Numbered from the stretch's first letter, positions 1 through 9,304 are shown. The stretch: 64,000 nt of DNA from Pontibacter russatus (GCF_009931655.1 NZ_CP047984.1:1302001-1366000); one strand, 5' to 3'. Made by a program: numbers and translations. Notes: a model not told the origin generated them from the letters alone.

Positions 1-1
1 A

Positions 2-76
2 GCAGCAAAACATCAGCTTCCCTACATCCTTTTTCTGTGCATCGGCCTGCTGGCGCTGCTGCCCTTCTTTCTTTAA
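2..76 (+). CDS. C-terminal end of a membrane protein (partial)
   Basis: An open frame enters from the left edge and stops at TAA 74-76. It gives 24 residues: a short polar stretch (AAKHQLPY), a hydrophobic run rich in Leu, Ile and Phe, then the stop. This looks like the last transmembrane helix of an integral membrane protein. Nothing more can be said about function because the body of the gene lies outside the window. It converges on recQ. Confidence 0.45.
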   Translation, partial: AAKHQLPYILFLCIGLLALLPFFL

Positions 77-165
77 CCAATCCGGGAATAAGATCCAGCG
101 CTCTAGAAAGCAGGCAAGGCATTACTGGCAGAGCAGCGCCTTTTTCTGTAAAGTGAGAACTAAAC

Positions 166-2127
166 TTATCTCACTGCCTCCAGTTTCCCGCTCTCCCTGT
201 ACTGCAGCCTGCCCACGTCCACCAGTTCCCGGAGGAGTGCGGTTACCGCCTCAGCGTGCTTTGGCTCAAACTGCTGCACCAGTTCTTTGGGGAGCCGGGG
301 CTGCGCTTTCGCCAACGCCAACACCTTCTCGCGCAGCGTTTCCAGTTCCTGCCCTTCCCGCTCCTTTTTGCGCTCGGCCAGGCAGTAGTCACAGATGCGG
401 CAGCGGGTGTCGGTTATCTCGCCGAAGTATTCCAGGAGCAACTGTGTGCGGCAGCGGTTGGCGGTGTTCGCATAGCGCCCCATCTCGCGGGCCTGCAGCA
501 ACGCCCGCTCCCGCAGGGTAACCAACCGTCTGGTGTCTAAACAAAGCGTGGCGGCGTCTTCGCGGGGTTTGGTGAACACCAGTTGGGGTGAGTCGTGCTG
601 CGGCTCGTAGGCAATGACCGAAAGCTTTTGCAGGTATTCCAGCTTTCGGCGCACCTCCTGCTCCGCCTCATGCAGTTGCAGCGCCAGTTTGCGCTCCGAC
701 AGTTTCACGAAGTTGGTGAAGGCCTCCCCACCATATAGCCGCAGCACCATCCGGATGAGCCGGTCGTGGTCGGGGTTGGCCACCTGATACTCGTAAAGCG
801 CTTCGCTGTGGAGCAGCAGCATGAGCCGCGAAGGCATATAGTACCCTTCATTCAGCTGCACATACCCCTCTGTCTCCAAACGCTTAATGGCGTGGTGTGC
901 CTCCAGCGGCTGTAGCTTGTAGTTTTTGGCGAAGGTGGCCAGGTCAAAGTCGAAGCTGCTCAGGAGGCCGCTGCCCACGGCCAGCTGGTAGTAATTGGCC
1001 AGGCACTGGTATACCCTCCTGATATAATCAACCGACGGGTGCGCCTCCTCTACCTTGCGCTGCAGTTCCGCCACGTCGTTCGGCCCGTTCAGGATAACGG
1101 CATAGGCATACAGTTCATCCCGCCCGGCGCGGCCTGCCTCCTGGTAATACGCCTCCAGGCTTTCCGGCAAATCCAGGTGTACGACCAGCCGCACATCCGG
1201 CTTGTCGATGCCCATCCCGAAGGCGTTCGTAGCCACCATCACCCGCACCTTGTTTTCAATCCAGCTTTGCTGCGCCGCATTGCGTTCCTCAAACTTCAGG
1301 CCCGCGTGGTAAGCAGCCGCCGGTATATGGCGGCTTCGTAGGAGCTTTGCTATTTCCACGGTTTGGCGGCGGCTGCGGACGTATACAATGGCCTGGCCCG
1401 GTAGGCGCTGCAAAATCTCCAGCAGGCGGCCTGTCTTGTTTTCGGTATCGAGGACAGAATAGGATAGGTTGGCGCGGGCAAAGCTCTTCAGGAAAACGTT
1501 CGGCTTCGGAAAGGCGAGTTTCTCCTGTATGTCCTGCCTCACCTGTTCGGTGGCCGTGGCGGTGAGCGCAATCACCGGCACCTTGGGCAAAGCTTCCCGT
1601 AACTCCGCCAGTTGCAGGTAGGGCGGCCTGAAATCGTAGCCCCAAGCTGAGATACAGTGCGCCTCGTCCACGGCGATCAGACTTACCTTCATCCGCTTCA
1701 CGCGCTCCTGAAACAACTCGGTTAGCAGGCGCTCCGGCGAGAGGTACAGAAATTTGATGTTGCCATATACACAGTTGTCCAGGGCAACGTCGATCTCCCG
1801 GCGGTTCATCCCCGAGTAAACGGCCACGGCCGCTATACCCCGCTTATTCAGTTGCGCCACCTGGTCCTTCATCAGGGCGATCAGCGGCGTGATAACGAGG
1901 CACAGGCCTTCCATAGCGAGGGCGGGCACCTGGAAGCAGATGGACTTGCCGCCGCCCGTTGGCAGCAGCGCCAGCGTGTCCTGCCCCGCCAGCACCGACC
2001 GGATGATATCCTCCTGCAGCGGCCGGAACTGCGCATAGCCCCAGTGGGATTTCAGTATATGGTGGATGTCTTGCAAAGGCCCGGGTTGTTTCCACAGCGA
2101 AGATAGGGCATAGGAAATGAGAGACAA
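166..2127 (-). CDS. recQ: ATP-dependent DNA helicase, RecQ family
   Basis: Superfamily 2 3'-5' DNA helicase of recombination and repair, acting on DNA in the cytoplasm. The 653-residue product has the RecQ entry motif FRPLQ (34-38), Walker A TGGGKS (57-62), the DEAH box (154-157), a WGYDFRP segment close to the family's WGHDFRP, motif III TATAT, and the GMGIDKPDVR and QEAGRAGRD motifs of the second helicase domain. Near the C-terminus four cysteines (C-x16-C-x2-C-x2-C) form the RecQ zinc site. No HRDC domain is evident; the protein ends in a short winged-helix-like tail. The start at 2127 is the first Met, a short distance before the conserved N-terminal helices. It is transcribed alone, converging on the partial gene at the left edge. 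Confidence 0.93.
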   Translation of the reverse strand: MSLISYALSSLWKQPGPLQDIHHILKSHWGYAQFRPLQEDIIRSVLAGQDTLALLPTGGGKSICFQVPALAMEGLCLVITPLIALMKDQVAQLNKRGIAAVAVYSGMNRREIDVALDNCVYGNIKFLYLSPERLLTELFQERVKRMKVSLIAVDEAHCISAWGYDFRPPYLQLAELREALPKVPVIALTATATEQVRQDIQEKLAFPKPNVFLKSFARANLSYSVLDTENKTGRLLEILQRLPGQAIVYVRSRRQTVEIAKLLRSRHIPAAAYHAGLKFEERNAAQQSWIENKVRVMVATNAFGMGIDKPDVRLVVHLDLPESLEAYYQEAGRAGRDELYAYAVILNGPNDVAELQRKVEEAHPSVDYIRRVYQCLANYYQLAVGSGLLSSFDFDLATFAKNYKLQPLEAHHAIKRLETEGYVQLNEGYYMPSRLMLLLHSEALYEYQVANPDHDRLIRMVLRLYGGEAFTNFVKLSERKLALQLHEAEQEVRRKLEYLQKLSVIAYEPQHDSPQLVFTKPREDAATLCLDTRRLVTLRERALLQAREMGRYANTANRCRTQLLLEYFGEITDTRCRICDYCLAERKKEREGQELETLREKVLALAKAQPRLPKELVQQFEPKHAEAVTALLRELVDVGRLQYRESGKLEAVR

Positions 2128-2534
2128 GCATCAACGCGCAGGAGAAAGGCTCTTTTACAGCAGTAAGCTGATTTTTACTCCCTTAGAAAACACCGGCCAT
2201 ATAGGGCTGTGTTGTTTTGAAGCTATATAGATGAGCGTGTAATATCCTCCGCATATGAGTCAGGTTTATATGGCGTCTGAAGCCAGCGAGTTTGAATCCT
2301 GCTCTTTTGTGCTGGCGCGAGTTTGCAACCCGCGCCGCCACATAGCATATATTAGGTTTTCAGAGTCAAGCCATATATAGCTCTGAGGTTTTGGCCGGAG
2401 ACCCTTCCATAACACAAACGAGCCAGAAGGCTCGCGCTATATATAGCCTATATAAACCTGCCGCCCGGTCGCCTGAAAATGAAAAAGCCCGCCCCAAACA
2501 GGGGCAGGCTTCCGTGACGTAAAATTCTGATAAT
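2128..2534. other. Intergenic region with TATATA-rich sequence
   Basis: This 407-bp stretch separates recQ from the next minus-strand gene. It holds several ATATAT/TATATA words (for example around 2387 and 2441) and the terminator of the 2535-3323 gene. No credible coding sequence is seen; the short minus-strand frame over 2366-2557 is built from repeats and terminator sequence. The recQ promoter must lie in its left part. Confidence 0.5.
2481..2510 (-). terminator. Rho-independent terminator of the 2535-3323 gene
   Basis: Read on the minus strand, a 10-bp stem (2501-2510 pairing with 2486-2495, one mismatch) with a 5-nt loop is followed by five U residues (2486-2482). It sits 25 bp past the stop codon of the upstream minus-strand gene. 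Confidence 0.75.
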
Positions 2535-3323
2535 TTATGCCGCAGCCGACTGGCCATCTTCGCGGTCCTCGATTACTTTCTTCAGTTTCTCGATGGCCTG
2601 CGCAGCGCGCTCCTCGTCGAAGCGGTTGATGTTCAGCAGCATTTTCGTCTTCTCCTGGCGCGTAATCGTCGGGTTGTTCAGCAGGCTGATGATCTCCTCC
2701 TTCTGCTTGGCCGACGCATAGCGCACGCTGGCAACCGGTTCCTGCTGCTGTTCCGCAGCCACGGCCGGCTCGTTAGTCGACGACTTCATGGTAGCCTTCT
2801 TCTCGGTCGGCACCGCTGGCTTGGCAGCCTGGTCGTTTCCGCTGTAGTCCATTTCCTCGGCTGGGGTTGGCTCGTAACCGGCCGCCCTGATGATCCAGGC
2901 CAGGATGTTCCGGTACGCCTTACCAATCGCGCGCGTCTGCGCCATAGAGGCAATCGCGAACTCCTGGTAATACTTTTTGCCCTGCTCCCGGTTAGAACAT
3001 ATAGCGAACCCGGCCCCCACTACCTGCTGGCTGCGCAGATCAAGCAGGTTCACCTTCGCCTGATATTTAATCTCCTCGTCGGTGCTGATGTTGACCACGT
3101 GCTCTACCACCGGCAGAATACCCAACCGCGAACCGGCATATTGCCAGCCTTCCACGTTCACATATTCTTTGCCTTGTATGTTCTGGTAGAGACGGTTCTC
3201 CTTGATGAACTTGGCCAGGTCTACAGCCAAGTGCAGCGTCTCGTCAGATTTGGCAATATCGTAGCTTTCGATCTTTGGTTTCTTCTGCACCTTTATCTCT
3301 TTAGTGTCTTGATTCATACTCAT
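2535..3323 (-). CDS. Conserved protein resembling Rad52/ERF-type single-strand annealing proteins; function unknown
   Basis: The 262-residue protein has a Lys-rich N-terminus, a central conserved core and a low-complexity Ala/Glu/Gln-rich linker (about 165-205) leading to a short helical tail. The core contains GKEYVNVEGWQYAG, a segment around SMAQTRAIGKAYRN and the ending GYEPTPAEEMD. Similar MAxTRAI-x-RN segments occur in phage ERF and related annealing proteins, and the linker followed by a small C-terminal domain is also typical of SSAPs. The assignment is by motif resemblance only. The gene stands alone with its own terminator in GC-rich backbone DNA, not in an obvious prophage. Alternative: another phage-like conserved protein with no annealing role. 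Confidence 0.6.
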   Translation of the reverse strand: MSMNQDTKEIKVQKKPKIESYDIAKSDETLHLAVDLAKFIKENRLYQNIQGKEYVNVEGWQYAGSRLGILPVVEHVVNISTDEEIKYQAKVNLLDLRSQQVVGAGFAICSNREQGKKYYQEFAIASMAQTRAIGKAYRNILAWIIRAAGYEPTPAEEMDYSGNDQAAKPAVPTEKKATMKSSTNEPAVAAEQQQEPVASVRYASAKQKEEIISLLNNPTITRQEKTKMLLNINRFDEERAAQAIEKLKKVIEDREDGQSAAA

Positions 3324-3574
3324 TTAGCTCTCATAGTGATGGTACATATAGCTAACAGCACAGGGTGGCAAATGGTGCAAAAAACAGTTAAAAATACCCA
3401 TTTAATCTATCTGATTATCAGTTAGTTACAAGTAATTTTAAAATATTTTCCGTCATTTGCACTGCCTGCTCAAAAAAGCTAAAAGTTGAGCAAAGGGCTG
3501 AGGTGTATATACGTGATTATGAGCCGGAAGTATACACCACGGCTGCCTGAAAGAAGAAAAAGAAGGGACTATGG

Positions 3575-4243
3575 CTAACTCACCGGCAGTTCCTGCACAA
3601 TCATGCCGTCCTTCATCACCAGCGTGCGGTCGGCCATGCCGGCCAGTTGCTCGTTGTGCGTCACGATCACGAAGGTCTGGTTGAACTCGGCGCGCAGCCG
3701 GAAGAAGATTTCATGCAGTTCCTGGGCGTTCTGCGAGTCGAGATTGCCGCTGGGCTCGTCGGCGAAAATGATGCGGGGCGAGTTGATCAGGGCGCGGGCC
3801 ACGGCCGTGCGCTGTTGCTCCCCTCCCGACATTTCGGAGGGCTTGTGGTGCAGGCGGTGCGACAGCCCCAGCATCTGTAGCAGTTCGGCGGCGCGCTCGC
3901 GCACTTCTTTCTCGGCGCGGCCCGCCAGGAAGCCGGGCAGGCAGGCGTTCTCCAGGGCCGTGAACTCCGGCAGCAGGTTGTGGAACTGGAAGATGAAGCC
4001 GATGTGCCGGTTGCGGAAACGGGCCATCTCCGAGGCGTTCATCCTGGCGATGTTCTTGTCGTCGAAGCGCACCTCGCCGGAGTCTGCCGTGTCGAGGGTG
4101 CCGAGTATATGCAGCAGCGTACTTTTGCCCGCCCCGGACGCGCCAACGATAGACACCACCTCCCCAGCGTAAATAATCAGGTCGATGCCCTTGAGCACCT
4201 CCAGCGAACCGTACTTCTTATGGATGTTTGATACCTGCAGCAC
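3575..4243 (-). CDS. lolD: ABC transporter ATP-binding protein, LolD/MacB type
   Basis: ATPase subunit of an inner-membrane ABC complex of the LolCDE/MacB/FtsE class, which in LolCDE releases lipoproteins to the periplasmic carrier. The 222-residue length is typical. Visible motifs are Walker A GASGAGKS (about 34-41), the Q-loop segment [17 protein letters not shown] characteristic of this class, signature MSGGEQQR (about 138-145), Walker [14 protein letters not shown] and the H-loop VTHN. No permease gene is adjacent, which is common for Bacteroidota LolD genes. The specific LolD assignment rests on class similarity; FtsE or MacB-like roles are possible. Confidence 0.85.
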   Translation of the reverse strand: MLQVSNIHKKYGSLEVLKGIDLIIYAGEVVSIVGASGAGKSTLLHILGTLDTADSGEVRFDDKNIARMNASEMARFRNRHIGFIFQFHNLLPEFTALENACLPGFLAGRAEKEVRERAAELLQMLGLSHRLHHKPSEMSGGEQQRTAVARALINSPRIIFADEPSGNLDSQNAQELHEIFFRLRAEFNQTFVIVTHNEQLAGMADRTLVMKDGMIVQELPVS

Positions 4244-4399
4244 TTTTCAAAATAGATATAATGGCAACTCGTGGCGGCAATTACACAGCCAGTTTACAAA
4301 TATAAGTATAGTTCACGGTTGTTCGTTATCCGGCTCCTAAGAAAGCCCCTGCCCCGGCATATATGGCTTAAAGCTGGCGCGTTATATATAAACTGGCGG

Positions 4400-5461
4400 C
4401 TACACCTGCTTTCCTTCCGCAGCAGGCGCAGCTTCAGCCTCCAGCACGTCCTTTATATACAGCTCATTCACCAGCACCATCAGCACGGCCAGGATGGGCG
4501 CCGCCAGCAGCAGCCCCAGCGCGCCCTGCAGAATGCCCAGCAACACCTGGAAGAACAGCAGCAAGGCAGGCGGCAGATCCACCGTTTTCTGGAAGATGAT
4601 GGGGGTAATGACATAACTCTCCACCAGTTGGACGCCCCCGTAAACCAGCAGCACATACAGGGCCATCTGCGGCCCGACGGTGAGGCCCACCAGCACCGCG
4701 GGCACTCCGGCGATCCAGGGGCCAACGTTCGGGATGAAGGCCAGGAAAAAAGCGATCAGCGCCAGCGCAAACGCCAGGGGCAGGCCGATCAGGCTGTACC
4801 CGATGGCCGTGCTCACCCCGATGATGGCCATGGCGGAGAGCATGCCCACCAGCCACGATTTCAGGGTGCTGTAGCACTGACCGAGCACCTCCATGATGCG
4901 TGAGCGGCTTCGCACCGGAAAAAGTTTTGTGAGCCCCACCGTGTAAAGTTTCGGGCTGGATGCCAGGAACAAGGCGGTAATGATGACGATGGCGAAATCA
5001 GCCAGGAAACTTAGCGTGGTGGAGAAAGCCCCGGACAGGTTAGACAGCAGCGCGTCCTGCTTCGGCATCACCTTGCTGATATCGTCGGGTACTTTGTTTA
5101 TCAGTTTCTGACCCCAGCCGTACTGGCTCAGCCAGTTCTCCACCTGGCTCAAAGCCTGCGGAATCGTCTGCTTCATTTCCTGTATCTGCCTGCTAACCGT
5201 GGGCGCGATAAGCCAGAACGCCGCCACGATCACCCCGAAGAAAAAGAGCACGGCCAGCAGCAGGGCCAGCCCGCGCTTCAGGTGCAGCTTGTCTGTAAGC
5301 CAGTCGGTCATGCCGCAGAACAGCACCGCCAGCAGGATGGCCGCAAACACCAGCAGGAAAAAGTAAGCGTGCCGCCCCAGCAGGTAAAAGCCCGCCAGCA
5401 TCAACAGGACGATAAGAGCCGCCGTGGCAACGCGCCTGGAGTAAGTATATATATCTGCCAT
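4400..5461 (-). CDS. AI-2E family (PF01594) membrane transporter
   Basis: Multi-pass membrane protein of 353 residues from the family named after the AI-2 exporter TqsA, though substrates vary and some members are ion antiporters. The sequence has paired N-terminal helices, an amphipathic middle region with QIQEMKQTIPQ, and the family's conserved C-terminal segment FLAFIPNVGPWIAGVPAVLVG followed by the LVESYVITPIIF motif. About eight hydrophobic segments are visible. It is a single gene; substrate cannot be inferred here. Confidence 0.85.
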   Translation of the reverse strand: MADIYTYSRRVATAALIVLLMLAGFYLLGRHAYFFLLVFAAILLAVLFCGMTDWLTDKLHLKRGLALLLAVLFFFGVIVAAFWLIAPTVSRQIQEMKQTIPQALSQVENWLSQYGWGQKLINKVPDDISKVMPKQDALLSNLSGAFSTTLSFLADFAIVIITALFLASSPKLYTVGLTKLFPVRSRSRIMEVLGQCYSTLKSWLVGMLSAMAIIGVSTAIGYSLIGLPLAFALALIAFFLAFIPNVGPWIAGVPAVLVGLTVGPQMALYVLLVYGGVQLVESYVITPIIFQKTVDLPPALLLFFQVLLGILQGALGLLLAAPILAVLMVLVNELYIKDVLEAEAAPAAEGKQV

Positions 5462-5605
5462 AGTCAGGTTTTATGTGCATGTACATAAATTTGCACTTCT
5501 TCCATTTACTCGTATCCACCCGCATGCGTTACAAATGCACCCATTCCACGGCCTGTGGCCAGTAGCGCAGGGGCAGGCGGGGCATATATTTTAGAAAAGC
5601 TTTGC

Positions 5606-5636
5606 TTGAATCTAAGGGAATAAAGGCTTAATTTCG
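5606..5636 (+). promoter_or_regulatory. Candidate Bacteroidota -33/-7 promoter for sucC
   Basis: A TTG at 5606-5608 is separated by 20 bp from TAATTTCG (5629-5636), close to the Bacteroidota consensus TTTG-N19-21-TAnnTTTG. Transcription would then begin a few bases after 5640, which supports the ATG at 5660 over the upstream GTG at 5636 as the sucC start. Confidence 0.35.
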
Positions 5637-5659
5637 TGGCATCCATTAAAACTGAGAGC

Positions 5660-6856
5660 ATGAACATACACGAATATCAGGCTAAAGAGATTTTAAAAGG
5701 TTACGGCGTGCGCATCCAGGAAGGCATCGTGGCTGAAACGCCAGACCAGGCCGTGAAAGCTGCCATGAAGCTGACCGAGGAAACCGGCACCAGCTGGCAC
5801 GTGATCAAGGCGCAGATACACGCGGGCGGCCGTGGCAAAGGCGGCGGCGTGAAACTGGCCAAAAACCTGGATCAGGTGAAGCAGATTGCGGACCAGATAC
5901 TGGGCATGACGCTGGTAACGCACCAGACGGGGCCTGAGGGAAAGCTAGTGCAGAAAGTGCTGGTGGCGCAGGATGTGTACTACCCCGGCGAGTCGGAGCC
6001 GAAGGAATTTTACCTGAGCATTCTGCTGGACCGTGCCAAAGGCCAGAACGTGATCATGGCCTCTACCGAAGGCGGTATGGACATTGAAGAAGTGGCCGAG
6101 AAGACGCCGGAGAAAATCATCAAGGAGTGGATCGACCCTGCCGTGGGCCTTAGGCCGTTTCAGGCCAGCAAAATTGCTTTTGCTTTTGGGCTGCAGGGAC
6201 AGGCGTTTAAGGAGATGGTGAAATTCATCACCAACCTGTACAAGGCCTATGTGGAGACGGACTCCTCTATGTTCGAGATCAACCCTGTGCTGAAGACTTC
6301 GGATAACAAAATACTGGCGGTAGACGCCAAAGTGGACCTGGACGACAATGCCCTGTTCCGCCACAAGGACCTGGCCGCCCTGCGCGACACGTCGGAGGAA
6401 GATCCGTTGGAGGTGGAGGCGAGCGCGTCGAACCTGAACTATGTGAAGCTGGACGGCAACGTGGGCTGCATGGTGAACGGCGCCGGACTGGCCATGGCCA
6501 CGATGGACATCATCAAGCTTTCCGGCGGCGAGCCCGCTAACTTCCTGGACGTAGGGGGCGGGGCCAACGCGCAGACCGTGGAGGCTGGTTTCCGCATCAT
6601 CCTCAAAGACCCGAACGTGAAAGCCATCCTGATCAACATCTTCGGGGGCATCGTGCGTTGCGACCGCGTGGCCAACGGCGTGGTAGAGGCTTACAAAAAC
6701 ATCGGCGACATCCGGGTTCCGATCATCGTGCGCCTGCAGGGCACCAACGCCGAAGAAGGCGCCCGCATCATCGATGAGTCCGGCCTGAAAGTATACTCGG
6801 CCGTCGCGCTGAAAGAGGCCGCTGAGAAAGTAAAGCAGGTGTTGGCGGAGGTTTAA
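5660..6856 (+). CDS. sucC: Succinate-CoA ligase (ADP-forming) subunit beta
   Basis: Beta subunit of succinyl-CoA synthetase in the TCA cycle; it binds nucleotide and, with SucD, converts succinyl-CoA and ADP/Pi to succinate, CoA and ATP. From ATG 5660 the protein starts [10 protein letters not shown], the canonical family start, and is 398 residues long. It shows the ATP-grasp segment [14 protein letters not shown], the acidic metal-binding segments MFEINPV and [12 protein letters not shown], and the C-terminal ligase part with [10 protein letters not shown]. An in-frame GTG at 5636 would add eight residues but lies in the predicted promoter. sucD is not next to it; a strong terminator follows directly. 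Confidence 0.95.
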   Translation: MNIHEYQAKEILKGYGVRIQEGIVAETPDQAVKAAMKLTEETGTSWHVIKAQIHAGGRGKGGGVKLAKNLDQVKQIADQILGMTLVTHQTGPEGKLVQKVLVAQDVYYPGESEPKEFYLSILLDRAKGQNVIMASTEGGMDIEEVAEKTPEKIIKEWIDPAVGLRPFQASKIAFAFGLQGQAFKEMVKFITNLYKAYVETDSSMFEINPVLKTSDNKILAVDAKVDLDDNALFRHKDLAALRDTSEEDPLEVEASASNLNYVKLDGNVGCMVNGAGLAMATMDIIKLSGGEPANFLDVGGGANAQTVEAGFRIILKDPNVKAILINIFGGIVRCDRVANGVVEAYKNIGDIRVPIIVRLQGTNAEEGARIIDESGLKVYSAVALKEAAEKVKQVLAEV

Positions 6857-6870
6857 ACTCCCAGCACTTA

Positions 6871-6921
6871 TATATAAACAGCGCGGGCGGCCATATAGGG
6901 GCCGCCCGCGCTGTTTATATA
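6871..6921 (+). terminator. Long perfect hairpin terminator after sucC
   Basis: A 22-bp perfect inverted repeat (6871-6892 and 6900-6921) around a 7-nt loop lies 15 bp after the sucC stop. The inner stem is GC-only and the outer ends are TATATAAA/TTTATATA. It lacks a clean U-tract, so it may act in both directions. Confidence 0.7.
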
Positions 6922-7179
6922 TAGCTATATCCTCAGGCCGTAAAGTCGGGGCATTAGGGAATGGATGGGCAGGTTATTTCTGCTCTGTATAACCTCCTTG
7001 TTTTTCCACTTTTTGAAGCGCATGCTGCGCTGCCATTGCAGCCCCGGTATCACCCGAAAATATAGAAAATGGAGTAAACCACTGTGACTGAACAGCCTGC
7101 ACCAGGAAAGCCGGAAGGGATATAAAATTTACTCCCTAATGTTTTCTTTTATGCGCATACTTCCTATTTTTGCAGCACT

Positions 7180-7253
7180 GCACCCGTAGTTCAACTGGAT
7201 AGAATATCGGATTTCGGCTCCGAGGGTTAGGGGTTCGAATCCTCTCGGGTGCA
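7180..7253 (+). tRNA. tRNA-Arg(TCG)
   Basis: A complete 74-nt cloverleaf can be drawn: acceptor stem GCACCCG/CGGGTGC, a D-arm with GTTC, anticodon stem TCGGA/TCCGA around the loop TTTCGGC (anticodon TCG, reading CGA), T-arm with TTCGAAT, and discriminator A at 7253 (CCA not encoded). Its 3' half is the integration site of the adjoining element, and the gene stays intact because the element supplies the same sequence. The minus-strand frame across it is a known artefact type and not a gene. Confidence 0.95.
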
Positions 7254-7255
7254 CA
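7225..7255 (+). repeat. Left attachment site (attL core), 31-bp direct repeat
   Basis: Bases 7225-7255, spanning the variable loop, T-arm, acceptor 3' strand and two further bases of tRNA-Arg, are repeated exactly at 33404-33434. The direct repeat brackets the integrase and all AT-rich genes, as expected for tRNA-targeted site-specific integration. Confidence 0.93.
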
Positions 7256-7263
7256 ATTGATTG

Positions 7264-7301
7264 AAAACGCCTTGTAAATCGATTTTGCAAGGCGTTTTTT
7301 A
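7264..7301 (+). terminator. Rho-independent terminator just inside the left end
   Basis: An 11-bp stem (7264-7274 with 7288-7298) and a run of Ts follow the tRNA. It lies inside the element and so now serves as terminator for tRNA-Arg, replacing the original hairpin that sits beyond the right attachment site. Confidence 0.8.
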
Positions 7302-7341
7302 TTGTTTTAGGCGGGATTCTTAACAACGTCGGAGCAAAAAC

Positions 7342-7361
7342 TTGTGAACTGTCCGTGACCT
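7342..7361 (+). repeat. Left arm-type motif
   Basis: TTGTGAACT-N4-GTGACCT lies between attL and the integrase. The same two half-motifs, with a 5-nt spacer, occur at 33340-33360 just inside the right end and in the same orientation. Such conserved subterminal motifs are typical of integrase arm-binding or excisionase sites; the role is inferred. Confidence 0.55.
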
Positions 7362-7388
7362 ATTTTCAATTCTAAATATTAGGTCACG
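7354..7388. promoter_or_regulatory. 9-bp inverted repeat upstream of the integrase
   Basis: CGTGACCTA (7354-7362) is repeated in inverted form as TAGGTCACG (7380-7388) with a 17-bp AT-rich spacer. It overlaps the left arm motif and ends 84 bp before the integrase start, so it could be an operator or an integrase/excisionase site. Confidence 0.45.
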
Positions 7389-7472
7389 AATAGCTAGATA
7401 AACAACTGATCAACATCTTACTGCAAGCAAGATTCTTTAAGTAAAAGTGGTCTTCATTTAACAGGAAGAACC

Positions 7473-8741
7473 ATGAAAAACACACAATCATTTTCGGTAC
7501 TAGCCATCCTAAGGAAAGCCAAACTCAACAAATCAGGCGAAGCCCCTATTTACATCAGAGTCACGGTCAATGGGGAAATTGTTGAGCTCTCTTTAAAGCA
7601 TAACCTAGCCCCTTCTCTATGGGATAGTGCCAAAGGTAGAGCAAAAGGCAGAACAGAAGTTGCCAAAAGTATCAATTCTGACATTGAGGCTTACTCTGTC
7701 AAAGCAAGAACAGTTTACAACAACCTTGTACTAGAAAGCAAAACAGTCACTTCCAACATAGTAAAAAGACACGTGTTAGGTGACAAGACTAACTCGCCTA
7801 CCCTACTTTCTGTCTTTGATAAAATGGTATCGGACATTCGTGCGTTGATTGGCAAGGACTACACGGAGAGCACATACAAGAATTATTTGGCCTCACAACG
7901 CCAGCTCCACAAGTATGTTTCAACTCAATACAAGGTAAAAGATATTAGCTTAAACGATCTTGACTACAGGTTCATAGCGGATTATGAAATGTATCTCAAA
8001 ACCTTGGGAGGTTGCACGCAGAACGGCTGTATCAAGCACATGCAGAAGCTACGAAAGGCCGTCACTATTGCCCTCCAGCATGACTATTTCAGCAAAGACC
8101 CGTTCCTGCGCTACTCCATCAAAAAGAAGAAAACAGAGGTGCAGCCTTTAACTAAACATGAACTTCAGGCACTAGAAGCTCGTAATTTTGAAGTTCAAAG
8201 GCTGAATATCATCAAAGATTTATTTCTTTTCTCTTGCTACACTGGCTTGGCCTTTGCGGATGTTTCCTCTCTCCGTAGTGAGAACATTGGCTTGGGCATT
8301 GACGGGAGCGAGTGGATATTCATCAACCGCAAGAAGACAGGGAATGTATGTAGAATCCCGTTACTTGCCCCAGCTAAGGCTATTTTGATAAAGTATCAGC
8401 ATCACCCAAAAGTAGTGGAATCGGGCAACTTGCTTCCGCTCCCCTCAAACCAGAAATATAATGCCTACCTTAAAGAGGTGGCTGACCTTTGCAGTATCTC
8501 TAAAAACCTCACGACACACATCGGCAGGCACACGTTCGCCACAACCGTGGCACTTCAAAACGGCGTGTCTATGGAGGTTGTAAAAGAAATCTTAGGGCAT
8601 AACAATATTACTACCACCCAAATTTATGCAAAGGTAAATGATGACTTAATTGCAACAGCGGTACAGCCACTGAAGGAAAAGCTCTTTAGTGCGGAAAGCT
8701 ACAGGTTTACTAGAAATATAAACCTCACAACAACCCGTTAA
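7473..8741 (+). CDS. Tyrosine site-specific integrase, Bacteroidota type
   Basis: Integrase of 422 residues expected to catalyse insertion into and excision from tRNA-Arg. It has an N-terminal arm-binding domain (about 1-110), a SAM-like core-binding domain (about 110-215) and a C-terminal catalytic domain. Catalytic residues visible are Lys287/288, His349 and Arg352 (HIGRH), His376 (LGH) and Tyr385 (QIYAKV). The first catalytic Arg is Ala260 (TGLAFADV), a replacement at the same position as in the CTnDOT integrase IntDOT and common in Bacteroidota integrases. The gene is adjacent to attL, and the ATG at 7473 begins the usual MKNTQSFSVLAILRK start. Confidence 0.95.
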   Translation: MKNTQSFSVLAILRKAKLNKSGEAPIYIRVTVNGEIVELSLKHNLAPSLWDSAKGRAKGRTEVAKSINSDIEAYSVKARTVYNNLVLESKTVTSNIVKRHVLGDKTNSPTLLSVFDKMVSDIRALIGKDYTESTYKNYLASQRQLHKYVSTQYKVKDISLNDLDYRFIADYEMYLKTLGGCTQNGCIKHMQKLRKAVTIALQHDYFSKDPFLRYSIKKKKTEVQPLTKHELQALEARNFEVQRLNIIKDLFLFSCYTGLAFADVSSLRSENIGLGIDGSEWIFINRKKTGNVCRIPLLAPAKAILIKYQHHPKVVESGNLLPLPSNQKYNAYLKEVADLCSISKNLTTHIGRHTFATTVALQNGVSMEVVKEILGHNNITTTQIYAKVNDDLIATAVQPLKEKLFSAESYRFTRNINLTTTR

Positions 8742-8761
8742 CCAACTTTAAATTTAAAATC

Positions 8762-9097
8762 ATGGCACAAATTGACCCTTGGAGTATCGAGTACAGCACA
8801 GAGTGCTATGCCGCAGTAGAAGCGGAGATAGGCTTTCATTGTGGCCGCATAAAAGGCTGGAAGCTGTACAGCTTGGAAAACCCCGACCTGTACCGCACCC
8901 TTAACCAAAGCCCAAGCGAAATACTGGCAGCGTTTGAAACGCAAGAGGAGCTGGAGCAGTGGCGGGAAGACCTGTACAAAGAGCCAGAGCCTGAAAAGAA
9001 GCAGGATTACAACTTATTTAATCAGCCGCAAGACGATATTCAACTTAAAACCATTGGAAGCGGCCCAAACAAACTGGTTATTTCGCAAGTCCTGTAA
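8762..9097 (+). CDS. Hypothetical protein, 111 aa
   Basis: Acidic, soluble-looking protein of 111 residues (starting MAQIDPWSIEY) with a Glu-rich middle (EELEQWREDLYKEPEPEK) and no recognised domain. It follows the integrase by 20 bp, and its ATG is preceded by the AT palindrome TTTAAATTTAAA seen elsewhere in the element. Position after the integrase would suit an accessory or excision factor, but there is no motif to support this. Confidence 0.6.
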   Translation: MAQIDPWSIEYSTECYAAVEAEIGFHCGRIKGWKLYSLENPDLYRTLNQSPSEILAAFETQEELEQWREDLYKEPEPEKKQDYNLFNQPQDDIQLKTIGSGPNKLVISQVL

Positions 9098-9193
9098 ACC
9101 AGCCGCCAATTTTAAATTTACAAGTCATTTACAGAAACGGCTTTACAAGGCTGTACAGGCATTTAAAAATTCGTAAATAGCATATTTTTTAGT

Positions 9194-9238
9194 TTATTTC
9201 CGTTTATCCAACTACTGTTGGGCGGCTAAACGGAATAA
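9194..9238. repeat. Imperfect hairpin containing GGCTAAACG
   Basis: TTATTTCCGTTTATCC (9194-9209) pairs imperfectly with GGCTAAACGGAATAA (9224-9238). It may act as a terminator after the 8762 gene. The word GGCTAAACG also forms a dyad at 38062-38111 in the backbone. Confidence 0.45.
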
Positions 9239-9304
9239 CACCGTCTATGCATAGTTGCTTGCAAGCATAATTCAAATCAACTTAATCAAACTCGATTTAA
9301 TAAA

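Noticed and set aside
5636-5659. GTG start for sucC
   Set aside because: It overlaps the likely -7 promoter element, and the family start [10 protein letters not shown] is at 5660.
7129-7326. Minus-strand frame with a GFEPLTLG segment
   Set aside because: This is the antisense of tRNA-Arg, a well-known spurious protein pattern in databases.
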